This document shows, piece by piece, positions 13,701 through 25,700 of a stretch of 64,000 nt of DNA. Made by a program: the position numbers and the translations under genes. Position 1 is the first letter of the stretch; every line of letters starts with the position of its first letter. The stretch lies in NCBI GenBank assembly GCA_037013685.1, contig CM072897.1, positions 20,906,143 through 20,970,142 on the forward strand, read 5' to 3'. The notes under the pieces were generated by a model. That model saw only the letters and a program-made list of their open reading frames with translations. It made no database searches and was not told the origin of the DNA. Origin of the DNA: Acridotheres tristis. Taxonomy: Eukaryota; Chordata; Aves; Passeriformes; Sturnidae.

Positions 13701-16700
13701 CTCGAGTAACCCATTTGTGTACTGGATATAGAAACCTTGTTAGGCAGCACCATGTGGTCTAGCATACCCTGGTTTGATTGGCATATGATTTTTGGTTTGG
13801 ATGGCATATGTTTTTCCTGTTTGCAGGTCATTATTTAAACATGGGCCTTATAACTAAGGCCACTGTGGCTGTTATCCAGTTTGTAGAATGGGTCAATAAG
13901 GTGAGGAATTCAATGCTTGTAAACTTCTTCTGGAATGTGGGCACAAGGCTATATAATTATCACAGATGAAGTTTGTATCTTTGGGGTTTCCTTAATAATG
14001 CTATCTGTTGTGAGGGGAGTTTTCTGGGAATTTTCTCCCAGCCCTTCACCCACTTCTTTGGGCCTACAGCAACAGCTTCTGAAGCATTAAAATTTCCCTG
14101 AGAAGTTAAAGATTTCATATACTTCTTGATGTTTTTATTCAGTGAGGTCCATTCACCATTCAGAGACAGAGTGAGGTTACCTTGTGTAGCTCCCCTAAAA
14201 CCTCCACCGAGATCAGGGACACTGCTCAGCCAGAGCCACCTGCAGTCAGAGGGAAGGGTGGATAGTGCAGTAGTGGAACAAACAGATGGTACAAATGTCC
14301 AGGTTCCAGCTAAACCACAAGGGCAGCCACAGCCAGCAGCAGGAGTCATCCCTTTGCAAAAGAGGCAGGATAAAACCAATTCTGTGTGCCCAGCTAATGA
14401 TGATGGGGAACCAGGGCCCTCACAACCTGCAGAGGAGCCAGAGCCTGAGATCATCACTGGGTACCTGTTGTTTGGCAGTCTCTGTAGTCTGTGGAAAGAC
14501 ATTACATGATGGGGAGCAAGGCTTTTTTGGCTTGATTGACTCAAGTTTGGGACCTTATGGGTACAGGCATGCAACTTGATGGTACCAAAGCAAGGCTTTT
14601 TGGGATCCTTGGCCCAGGCTGTGGCCGTTCAGCAGGTGTCCATGAGGGAGCCAGGACCCTTTCTTTCCAGGAGTGGCTTCTAGCAAGTGTAAGAGAGGTT
14701 TGTTTACAGGGACGGACTGCAGGAGCACCATCATAAAAAGCCATGGAAGACCATGGAGGAAGGATCCAATGCCTAAGAGAAATGGCAGTGTTGGAGGTAC
14801 TTTTTGGAAGGAATGGACAACACGATAACGACTCTAACAAGATCATCTGCACAGTGCAAATGTGGTGGAGTCTTGCACATCAGGTGCTATCTGAATACTC
14901 TAGTTTAATGGCAAACATGCATCTCAGGGGCAACCAAGAGACAATGGGCTCTGTAGCAAGCAAAGTTAGGAATTATGAGAGCGGGGTCCAAGGCCTGATG
15001 CAGACCCACATCTCTGTTGTAGAGATTGGTTGAGAATCTCAAGGATGATAATAAAAAACTCAGGGAGAGATGTTTACCTGTGGCACCAGTGCAAACCAGA
15101 GCCCTTGAAGTCAGAGCCAGATGACTCCCAGACAGAGAGAGCGGGTATGCCCCACAAACTGACTTGGGATATTTCCTACTCAACCACGGAGAAGACATGA
15201 GATGGTGGGACAGGAAACCAACCTGTGTCCTGGCAGCCTGAACACAAGAACTGAAGGAGAAAGGAAAAGCGAAGTCAGTGAGAGTGAGTTCAGTGCCAGT
15301 TTCCCATGGACAAGGATCTGACTCACTGGAAGGTACCTCCCATATGTATTCACAAGAACCAGTATTAGAGGGCTCCTGCCTTTAGCCAGGTAGGGGCACT
15401 GGGGGACGGCCATGTCTACTGAACCGTTTGGATCCAATGACCTGGCATTTCAAACCCACAAGAATGCAAGGCTTTAGTTGACACTGGTGCTCAATGCCAC
15501 CAGGATGTGTGCGGTCAGAAACAGTCTCTGTTTCTGGGGTGCTGGGATTCTCAAGAGGTGAGGGTGTTGAAAGCTGAAGTGAGCTTGACTGGGAAGGACT
15601 GGCAGAAGCACCCCATTGTAACTGGCCTAGATGCCCCATGTATTGTGGGCATTGACTAGGAACGGATACTTCAAAGACCCAAGAGGACATTGATGGGCTT
15701 TTGGAATTGCTGCTGTGGACACAGAATTAAGCAGCTAAACATCTTGCCTGAACTTTCAGAAAATCCTTCCGTGTTTAGGACTTTTGAAGGTAGAAGAACA
15801 GCAAGTACCAATTGCCACCTGAACAGTGCATTACTGGCAGTACCAAACAAATCAAGATGGCATGATTCCCATTCACAAGATGATCCATGAGCTGGAGAGC
15901 CAAGGAGTGTTCAGCAAGGCCCACTTGCCTTTTGGCCTCATTTGGCCTGTGTGTAAGTCTGATGAATGAAGATTGACAGTGGACTATTGTGACTCAAGTG
16001 AAGTTACACCACCACTGAGTGCTGCTATGCTGGGCATGCTTTAACTCCAGTACAAGCTGGAGTCCAAGGCACCAAAGTGATATGCCACCATTGACATTGT
16101 CAATGGATTTCTCTCCATTCCTCTGAGAGCATTTCTCGGTTTGAAAGACAGGTATGTTCTAAGGAAAGGCGAGAACCCCTTTCCTGAGATGCAGAGTGCA
16201 ACCCCCTCCCTTCTAATTATTATAGTTTCAAATCAGAGGCTGTCAGGCAGGAGATATGGGGATAGGAATAACAGTTCTTTACTGATATCTAACAAAGCAA
16301 AATAGCAGAAAACAATAACAGCTATAAAAATTGACAACAAAACAAAATAGTATAGCTCAGTTCCAGTCCCTTTTGGCCACAGGCCATCTCCCTGCACTCA
16401 GTTACCGGTGCTGGGGGCAGGGCAGGTCCCGTGCAGTCGAAGAGGGCTGGGTGATGGCGGCAGCGGCCCAGGGGTGAGCGGGGATGGGGAAAGTGACTCC
16501 CCCCTCACGGTGTCGGTCGTGGTGCTCGGCAGAGTGTCCGGAGGTAGTAGGATGAGGTGGGAGAGCAGCAGAGCGATGTCCAACGGCAGGGAACGTGGAT
16601 CTTGGTGCTGGGATGGCAGGGGAGATGCCAGATCGGAGCATGGCCTGTCCTTCTTCCACTCCACGAGCCAAGCGAGAGAGTCCCAGCCCCCTCCAGACCC

Positions 16701-19700
16701 CCGTCCGCCCTCCACCCACCCCCCTGCGCGAGAACATTATCGTTTTTAAGATGTAGCCACAACTACTTAGCATAGCAATGGGAGAAATTCCACAGAAAGA
16801 AAAGGGAACGATTCAACCCCCAACATTATCCACCCCTGAATTTTTCCCAGACTAATATGCTATATGAAATTAAACTGTTACATATATATACATACATACA
16901 GTTAGAGTTATAGGCACAGTACTATAGGTATTTCACCCTAAAACAAGGTCTCCTTGGGGTATGCATCGGGTCTCTCCATCCTTTTGCATCACCCACCAGG
17001 TGCAACCTGGTCCCTGAGCAAATAACTTCCCAGATGGGATTGTCTTTGCTGGAGGCAGGATTCACCCAAACAGTGTTTCCTAGCATACCTCTCAGTGTAC
17101 CACTGGAACCTTATCTCCATCTGATATTCCCAAGAGCTCAGATTGGGCAGGGCCTGCTCGGTTAGTGGAACCTCGGGTGTTCACTAACCAGGTGGCCTTT
17201 GGTAGATTACTCTCCCAGTTCTTGAAAGTTCCCCCACCCAGTGCCTTCAAGGTGGTTTTAAGCAGGCCATTGTACTGTTCAACTTTCCCTGCAGCTGGTG
17301 CATGGTAGGGGATATGGAACACCCACTCAATGCCGTGTTCTCTAGCCCAGGTGTTTATAAGGCTGTTCTTGAAATGAGTCCCATTGTCTGACTCAATTCT
17401 CTCAGGGGTACCATGCCTCCAAAGAGCTTGTTTTCCCAGGCCCAGGATGGTGCTCCAAGCAGTGGCATGGGGCACAGGGTAGGTCTCCAACCATCCAGTG
17501 GTGGCTCCCAGCATGGTCAGTACATAGCACTTGCCTTGGTGGGTTTGAGGCAGTGTGATGTAGTCAATCTGCCAGGCCTCTCCATACTTATATTTGGACC
17601 ATCGTCCCCCATACCAAAGGGGCTTCACCCGCTTGGCCTGTTTGATGGCAGCACATGTCTCACAGTCATGGATAACTTGAGAAATACTGTCCATGGTTAG
17701 ATCCAGCCCTCGGTCTCTTGCCCACTTATAGGGGGCATCTCTGCCCTGATGACCTGAGGCATCATGGGCCCATCAAGCCAGGAACAACTCTCCTTGTGCT
17801 GCCAGTCTAAATCTATCTTCGACACCTCTATCTGTGCCTCCCGATCTACCTGCTCATTGTGTCGGTGTTCCTCATTAGCCCGACTCTTGGGGACATGGGC
17901 ATCTACGTGACGGACTTTCACAGGCAGCTTCTCTATCCTGGTGGCAATGTCTTTCCAGTCATCGGCAGCCCAGATTGGTTTTCCCCTATGTTGCCAGTCA
18001 GCCTTTTTCCACCTTTCCAGCCAACCCCACAGAGCACTGGCTACCATCCAGGAATCAGTGTAAAGGTAGAGCTTTGGTCATTTTTCTCTTTCAGCAATGT
18101 TCAGGGCCAGCTGAAAAGCTTTGAGTTCAGCAAGTTGACTCGATCCACCTTCTCCTTTGGTAGCTTGTTGTGTGGGGCTCCATACGGCTGCTTTCCACTT
18201 CCGGTTCATCCCCACGATGCGGCAGGAACCATCAGTGAAAAGAGCATAGCATGTTTCATCTGCTGGCAGTTGGTTATATGGTGGGGCTTCTTCAGCCTGG
18301 GTCCCTTGTTCCTGTTCCTCTTCGTCAGCAAGACCAAAGTCTTCCCCTTCCAGCCAGTTGGTAATTATCTCCAAAATCCCAGGGCGATTCGGGTTTCCAA
18401 TACGGGCGTGTTGTGTGATGAGGGCAATCCATTTGCTCCATGTGGTGTCAGTGGCATGGTGGGTTGAGGGAACCTTTCCTTTAAACATCCACCCCAGTAC
18501 TGGCAGTCGGGGTGCCAGGAGGAGTTGTGTTTCCATGCCAACCACCTCTGAGGCAGCTTGAACCCCTTCATAGGCGGCCAAGATCTCCCTCTCCGTTGGA
18601 GTGTAGTTGGCCTCGGACCCTCTGTAGCTTCGACTCCAGAACCCCAGTGGTCGGCCTCGCATCTCACCAGGCACCTTCTGCCACAGGCTCCAGGACAGAC
18701 CATGGTTCCCGGCTGCAGAGTAGAGCACGTTCTTCACATCTGGTCCTGTCCTGACTGGGCCAAGGGCTACCGCATGAGCAATCTCCTGCTTGATCTGGGC
18801 AAAGGCTTGCTGCTGCTCAGGGCCCCAGTGGAAATTGTTCTTCTTGTGGGTGACCAGGTAGAGGGCTCACAATCTGGCTGTACTCAGGAATGTGCATTCT
18901 CCAAAAACCTATGGAACCTAAGAAAGCTTGTGTTTCCTACTTGCTGGTTGGTGGAGGCATTGCAGTGATCTTATTGATGACCTCACTGGGAATCTGGTGC
19001 TGTCCATCTTGCCACTTTACTCCCAGTAACTGGATCTCTTGGGCAGGCCCTTTGACTTTGCTCTTTTTAATGGCAAAGCCAGCTCCCAGCAGAATCTGAA
19101 TGATCTTTTCTCCTTTCTGAAATACTTCCATTGCTGTGTCCCCCCACACAATGATGTCATCAATGTACTGCAGATGTTCTGGAGTTCCACCCTTCTCCAG
19201 TGTAGCCTGGATCTGTCCATGACAGATGGTGGGGCTGTGTTTCCACCCCTGGGGCAGTCGGTTCCACGTGTACTGCACACTCCTTCATGTGAAAGCAAAC
19301 TGAGGCCTGCATTATACTGCTAGAGGAATGGAGAAAAATGCATTGGCGATGTCAATGGTGGCGTACCACTTGGCTGCCTTGGACTCCAACTCGTACTGCA
19401 GTTCCAGCATGTCCGGCACAGCATCGCTCAGTGGTGGAGTCTTTTCATTCAATGCACGAGAGTCCACGGTTAATCTCCATTCTCCTTCAGATTTACACAC
19501 AGGCCAGATGGGGCTGTTGAAGGGTGAGTGGGTTTTGCTGACCACCCCTTGGCTCTCCAGCTCACGGATCATCTTGTGGATGGGGGGGATCACGGCATCT
19601 CGAATTGTCCGGTACTGCCGGCAGTGCACTGTTGAGGTAGCAATTGGCACATGTTGCTCTTTCACCCTGAGGAGTCCCACTGCAGATGGGTTTTCTGATA

Positions 19701-22700
19701 GCCCAGGCAGGGTGTTCAACTGCTTAATGCCCTCTGCTGCCACAGCAGCTATTCCAAAAGCCCACCTGAGTCCCTTTGGGTCTTTGTAATAGCCGTTCCT
19801 GAGGAAGTCTATGCCTAGGATACATGGTGCCTCTGGGCCAGTCACAATTGGGTGTTTCTGCTACTCTTTCCCAGTCAGGCTCACCTCAGCCTCCAGCAAA
19901 GTCAATTCCTGAGATCCCCCCGTAACCCCAGCAATTGAAACAGGTTCCTTCCCGACATGTCCCGATGGTATTAATGTACACTGTGAACCAGTGTCAACCA
20001 ATGCTCTGTGTTCCTGTGGCTCTGATGTGCCAGGCCATCGGATCCACACCGTCCAAAAGATCCGGTTTTCCCATGCCTCTGCCTGGCTAGAGGCAGGGCC
20101 CCTCTAGCCCTGGTTATTATTTCTCTCCTGGGCATACATACTGGAGATTCCTTCAAGGGGATCTGACAGATCATCCTCCCTTCTGTAATACCCTGCACCT
20201 CCATGGGAGGCTGAGGCTACCTTCACTTTAGTGGAGCTCCCTCTGTTGGTGTTCCCCTCCCTGAGTTGGCGCACCTGTGCTGCCAGGACAGAAGTGGGTT
20301 TTCCATCCCACCTTCTCATGTCTTCCCCGTGGTTACATAGAAAAAAACACAGGTCAGCACGTGGGGTGTACCCTCTCTCCCTAGCTGGGGGGCATTGGGC
20401 TCTACTTTTGGGGTCCATGACTCGCACTGGTGCTGCACTGATCTTCCTCACCTCTTCCCTTATCTCCTTCATCTCTTCTTTGAGGTCCTTAACCACAGCA
20501 GAGACGTGAGCCTGCACTGGGCCAGCCATCATACTCTCGAAATTCCTGAGCCTGTTGGCAACAGAGCCCACTGTCACTTGGTTGGTATCAGCATTAATCA
20601 TTGCAATAAAGGTGGTATACTGAGATGGCCTAGGCTTGCCAGATTCCACAACATCTGCCCTGTGCACCTGACCTTGTCAGGGTCATTGTCATGCTGTCCA
20701 TCCCTCCCAAAGAGCACTTCCAGTACTGCCACTTCTCTCAGCTGTTGGATCCCTTCCTCGGGTATTCCAACACAGTCTCTGGTGATGCTCCTGCATTCTC
20801 TCTCTGTGGACAAACCTCTCTCTCACACTCATTAAAAGTCACTCCCAGAGGGAAAGGAGACCTGTCTCCCTTACAAATATCTGGTCCACACCTGAGTCCT
20901 GGGTCAAGGCTCCCAAATTCCTTGCCTCAGTACCATCCAGTTGCACACCTGTACCCATAAGGTCCCAGACCCGCAGTAACCAGGTTGTAAAAGGCTCACG
21001 GCCCCGTCGTACAATGTCTTTTCGCAGATTATGGAGACTCTCGTATGACAGGGACTTGGTGATGATCTCAACTTCTGGCTCCCCTGCTGGTTGTGAGGGG
21101 CCCCCTTCCTGACCCTTATTGTCTAGATGCCTTGTTTTCATCTTAGACTTCCTAGTTTCCACAGGGGCAACTGTTGCTGGCTGTGAGTGCCCTTGCAGTT
21201 CAGCTGGAGCCTGGACAGATGTAACGTCTGTGGGTCTCACTGCTGCACCATCAGAGTCTCCCTCTTTAAGGCAGGGGAAGGGTTTCACACCAGCTGGGGA
21301 GAGGTACTCCTTCAGCATCTGGCCCATCTCAGGTACCTCCTTCGCTAGCACCCCCACCCATTCTGGGTGGTTCCTTTCTGAGGTGGGCTGTGGGGCAGGG
21401 TCAAACTCTGGGGTAACATCCCTAGTCTCTGGAACAGGATCAGGCTCTGGGGTAACATCACTAATCCCTGGGGTAGGTATCAGGGTTGTTATCCAAGTCA
21501 ATCTCCCCTTATCTCTGAATGTTAGATAGAACAGGTTTAACAGGGATATCAGCAAGACTAGCCACGGTATAATGTCATTAGCATTTAGAGCGGATTTGAA
21601 CCGCTTGAAGACTGGTGGGGTGAACTTCAAAAACCGTGTAATGGGTTGGGAGAAAATTTCACCTGCTGCCACTTCCTCACAGTAAGTACCATTATTGATG
21701 TAACCCCAGAAACACACACTTAGAGTGTGGTCGCTCTGAATCTATGTGGCCATCTTCCAGAGAAAATTAAAAATCCATGAATTCCTCAACTGATCAACCC
21801 ACACAATAAACTGGATAATAGCCACAGTAACCTTGGTTATAAGACTCATGTTTAAAAAAGGGCTTGCAAATGGGAGAGATATAGCAGTGACCACATGGAG
21901 GCCAATCCAGGGTAAGTTGGACAGCATGGTGTCACCTACCACAAGCTAGGGTAATTCAAGAACTATTATTCCCTTTTCTACCCCTCTCTCAATGGCCTCA
22001 GGCAATGCCTCACGTTCCAGGTGCCAAAATCTGTCTCAGTTTGAAAGACAGGTATGTTCTAAGGAAAGGCGAGAACCCCTTTCCTGAGATGCAGAGTGCA
22101 ACCCCCTCCCTTCTAATTATTATAGTTTCAAATCAGAGGCTGTCAGGCAGGAGATATGGGGATAGGAATAACAGTTCTTTACTGATATCTAACAAAGCAA
22201 AATAGCAGAAAACAATAACAGCTATAAAAATTGACAACAAAACAGAACAGTATAGCTCAGTTCCAGTCCCTTTTGGCCACAGGCCATCTCCCTGTGCTCA
22301 GTTACCGGTGCTGTGGGCAGGGCAGGTCCCGTGCAGTCGAAGAGGGCTGGGTGATGGCGGCAGCGGCCCAGGGGTGAGAGGGATGGGGGAGTGACTCCCC
22401 CCTCACGGTGTCGGTCGTGGTGCTCGGCAGAGTGTCTGGAGGTAGTAGGATGAGGTGGGAGAGCAGCAGAGCGATGTCCAACGGCAGGGAACGTGGATCT
22501 TGGCGCTGGGAGGGCAGGGGAGATGCCAGATCGGAGCACGGGCTGTTCTCTCACTCCACGAGCCAAGCGAGAGAGTCCCAACCCGCTCCAGACCCCTGTC
22601 CCCCCTCCACCCACCCCCCTGCACGAGAACATTATCGTTTTTAAGATGTAGCCACAACTACTTAGCATAGCAATGGGAGAAATTCCACAGAAAGAAAAGG

Positions 22701-25700
22701 GAACAATTCAACCCCCAACACAGCAGAATGCAGACCTCAGTTTTCTTGCACCTGGAAGGGTGTGCACTACACCTGGAACTGACTGCCCCAGGGGTGGAAG
22801 TACAGTGCTACCATCTGTCATGGACTGATCCAGGCTACGCTGGAGAAGGATGAGACTCCTGAACATCTGCAATACATTGATGACATCATAATGTGGGGGA
22901 TCAAGGAAGTAGAAGTCTTTGAGAAAGGAGAAAAGATCATCCAGGTTCTCCTGAAAGCTTTTTGTCATCCAAAAGAGTAAGGTCAAGGGATGTGCCCAAG
23001 AGACCCAGTTCCTGAGAATGAAGTGGCAAGACAGATGGTGGCAGATAAACCCATCATACTCATCAACAAGATCACAGTGATGTCTCCGCTGACCAGCAAG
23101 AAGGAAACACAAGCTCTCCTAAGTGTCGTAGGTTTCTGCAGAATTCACATCCCAGGGTACAGTCAGAAGAATGATTTCCACTGGGGCCCTGAGCAGCAGC
23201 AAGCCTTTGGCCAGATCAAGCAGGGGACTACTCATGTGGTAGCCCTTGGCTCAGTCATGACAGGACCAGAGGTGAAGAATGTGCTTTACTCTGCAGCTGG
23301 GAACAATGGCTTTCCTGGAGCCTGTGGCAGAAGGTGCCTGGTGAGACTCTGCCAGCCACTGGGATTCTGGAGGTGAAGTTGTGTAGGGTCTGAAGCCAAC
23401 TACGCCTCAAGAGAGGAGGTCCTGGCAGCCTATAAAGTAGTTTGGGCTGCCTCAGAGGTGATTGGCACAGAGGTACAACTTTTCCTGGCACCCTGACTAC
23501 CAGTGCTGGGGTGGATGTTTAAAGGAAAGGTTCCCTTGACCTACCATGCCATCAATGCCACATGAAGTAAGCGGATTGCCTTGATTACATAGCACACCTG
23601 TATTGGAAACCCAAATCACCCGGGATCTTGGAAATAATTATGAATTGGCCTGAAGGTGAGGACTTTGTTCTGACAGATGAAGAACTGGAACAGGTGAGGT
23701 GAGCTGAGGAAACTCCACCATACAATCAACTTGCCAACTAAGGAACATGCTACACTTTTTTCACTAATTACTTCTGTCACATTGTAGGAATGAACTGAAA
23801 ATGGAAAGCAGCCAAATGGAGCCCCATGTGACAAGTTGCAGAAGCTACCAAAGGAGAAGGTAGGTCTAGCCAGTTTGTGCAACTCAAAGCCATCCAGTTT
23901 GCCCTGGACATTGCTGAATAAGAGAAGTGGCCAAAGATTTACTTCTACACTGACTCTTAGGTGGTGGCAAATGCTCCATGGGGTGGCTAGACAGGTGGAA
24001 AAAGGCCAATTAACAGTGTAGAGGAAAACCAGTCTGGACTGCTGAAGAATGGCAAGACATTGCCACTTGAGTAGAGAAGCTACCTGTGAAAGTCTGTCAT
24101 GTGGATGCCCATGTCCCCAAGACTAAGGCTAATTGAGGAGCACTGAAAGTAAACAGGTAGATCGGGCTGCAAAAATAGAGGTGTCACAGATAGATTTGGA
24201 CTCACATCATGAGGGAGAGTTGTTCCTGACTTGATGGGCCCATGATGCCTCAGGTCATCAGGGCAGAGATGCCACCTATAAGTGGGCACGAGACCGAGGG
24301 GTGGATCTAACCATGGACAGTATTTCTCAAGTTATCCATAACTGTGAGACGTGTGCTGCCGTCAAGCAAGCCAAGTAGGTGAAGCCCCTCTGGTATGGGG
24401 GACGATGGTCCAAATATAAGTATGGAGAGGCCTGGAAGATTGACTACATCACACTGCCTCAAACCCACCAAGGCAAGTGCTTTGTGCTGACCATGGTGGA
24501 AGCCACCACTGGATGGTTGAAGACCTACCCTGTACCTCATGCCACTACTTGGAACACCATCCTGGGCCTTGAGAAGCAGGTCCTGTGGAAGGATACCCCT
24601 GAAAAAATTGAGTCAGACAACGAGGCTTATTTGAAGAACAACCTTATAAACACCTGGGCTAGAGAACATGGTATTTAGTGGGCATACCACATTCCCTACC
24701 ATGCACCAGCTGCTGGGGAGGTTGAGCAGTGCAATGGACTATTAAAAACATTGAAGGCAATGGGAGGTAGGACCTTCAAGCCGTGGGATCTACATTTAAC
24801 AAAGGCTATGGGGTTAGTTGATGCAGAGCTTCCACAGAGTGAGCTGGCCCAATCTGAACCCCTGTGTACAAACAGATGGAGATAAGATTCTGGTGGTGCA
24901 TATGAGAGGTATGTTAGGAAAGACTATATGAATGAATTCTGCCTCGAGCAAAGACAAAGACATTTGTTGGGTTGTCTGCTCAGGGACATGGTGGCACTTG
25001 GTTGGTGATGCAGGAAGACGGAGAAACATAACATATACCTCAATGGGACCTTATTTTGGGGTGAAGTGTCTATGACATTGTGCCTGTATCCATATCTGCA
25101 TGTATATATGTATATAATTAGGATAATGCATGTATGTCTATAGTTAAAAAGTGTAAATTCAATGTAACATGTTGGTATGAGGAAAAAAATTTGGAGTGGA
25201 TAATGGGGGTTAGGTGTTCTCAAAGGAATCACTTCCTATTTGATGTCTTCCTGAGGCCACCATTAACCCCTGGGGAGGCTCAGGGTGACTCACATGGGAG
25301 CATCTCATGGAGCCACTGCAGCACCTCTGCCTCACCCAACGGTGTCCCCCAGTGGTTGTGGCTGTAACCACACCAAAGGGGAAATTGCTTGATGGGTGGT
25401 AAAACTTGCATTTTTTTCTTTGTTGTTGTTTTTTATTTGTTCTCTTTTATATAGATATATTTTCTAATAAAGAAATGTTATTCCTTTTCCCATATTTTTT
25501 CCTGTATTTTTGAAGTTACGGTAATTTGGCAGGAGGGGGTCATCTTTCCATTCCAGGAAGGAAAGTTCCCACCTTCCTTGGCAGACACGTCTTTTAAACC
25601 AGGACACTGGGTAACAAGCATAATAGTTTGAATCTATTATATTTCCCTGTCATTCCCTACAGTTTGTATTTAGATAGTAGGACTTTGTGTATGTATAAAA

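Larger units (their letters stand above)
16132..22720 (-). mobile_element. younger - strand ERV provirus with two LTRs
   Basis: This is a 6589-bp element bounded by direct repeats at 16132-16825 and 22032-22720. Read on the - strand it begins TGTTGGGGG and its 5' LTR ends ...CTGAGACA. Inside, the - strand order is primer-binding-like site, gag, protease, RT, RNase H, integrase, then a purine-rich tract before the 3' LTR. The LTRs differ by about 20 substitutions and a few small indels, roughly 3% by eye, so it is younger than its host element. The flanks GAGCA (left) and CAGCA (right) are a possible imperfect target duplication. Stops and frameshifts lie in every long domain and no env was seen. 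Confidence 0.92.
13385..25606 (+). mobile_element. older + strand ERV provirus, split by a second ERV
   Basis: Related LTR-type ends (13385-13635 and 25340-25606) bracket a + strand gag-protease-RT-RNase H-integrase order. The element is interrupted at 16132-22720 by a related provirus in the other orientation. RT continues on both sides of the insertion with only the junction disturbed: '...ttcctctgagagca' before it and 'cagcagaatgcagacctcag' after it, against the unbroken counterpart in the inserted copy. Stops and frameshifts are frequent and no env was seen. It lies in IFT140 intron 6, in the sense direction. Similarity to avian ERV-L-like elements is an inference from overall organisation. 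Confidence 0.85.

Noticed and set aside
13960..14574. 204-codon - strand open frame
   Set aside because: It is antisense to the degenerate gag of the outer + strand ERV.
16141..16825. The repeated sequence near 16.1 and 22.0 kb, first considered as a tandem duplication or assembly artefact
   Set aside because: It has TG/CA ends, a primer-binding-like site next to one copy and a purine-rich tract next to the other, with gag-pol between. These are LTRs.
17859..19789. Long + strand frames (17859-18467, 18558-18968, 19328-19789)
   Set aside because: They are antisense shadows of the inner provirus pol, which is on the - strand with conserved protease, RT, RNase H and integrase motifs.
18075..20845. 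TGG to TGA stops in the inner ERV, considered as editing-type G-to-A hypermutation
   Set aside because: Only two such changes were clear against the outer copy, both in a GC rather than GG or GA context, and other breaks are indels or different changes. Ordinary decay fits better.
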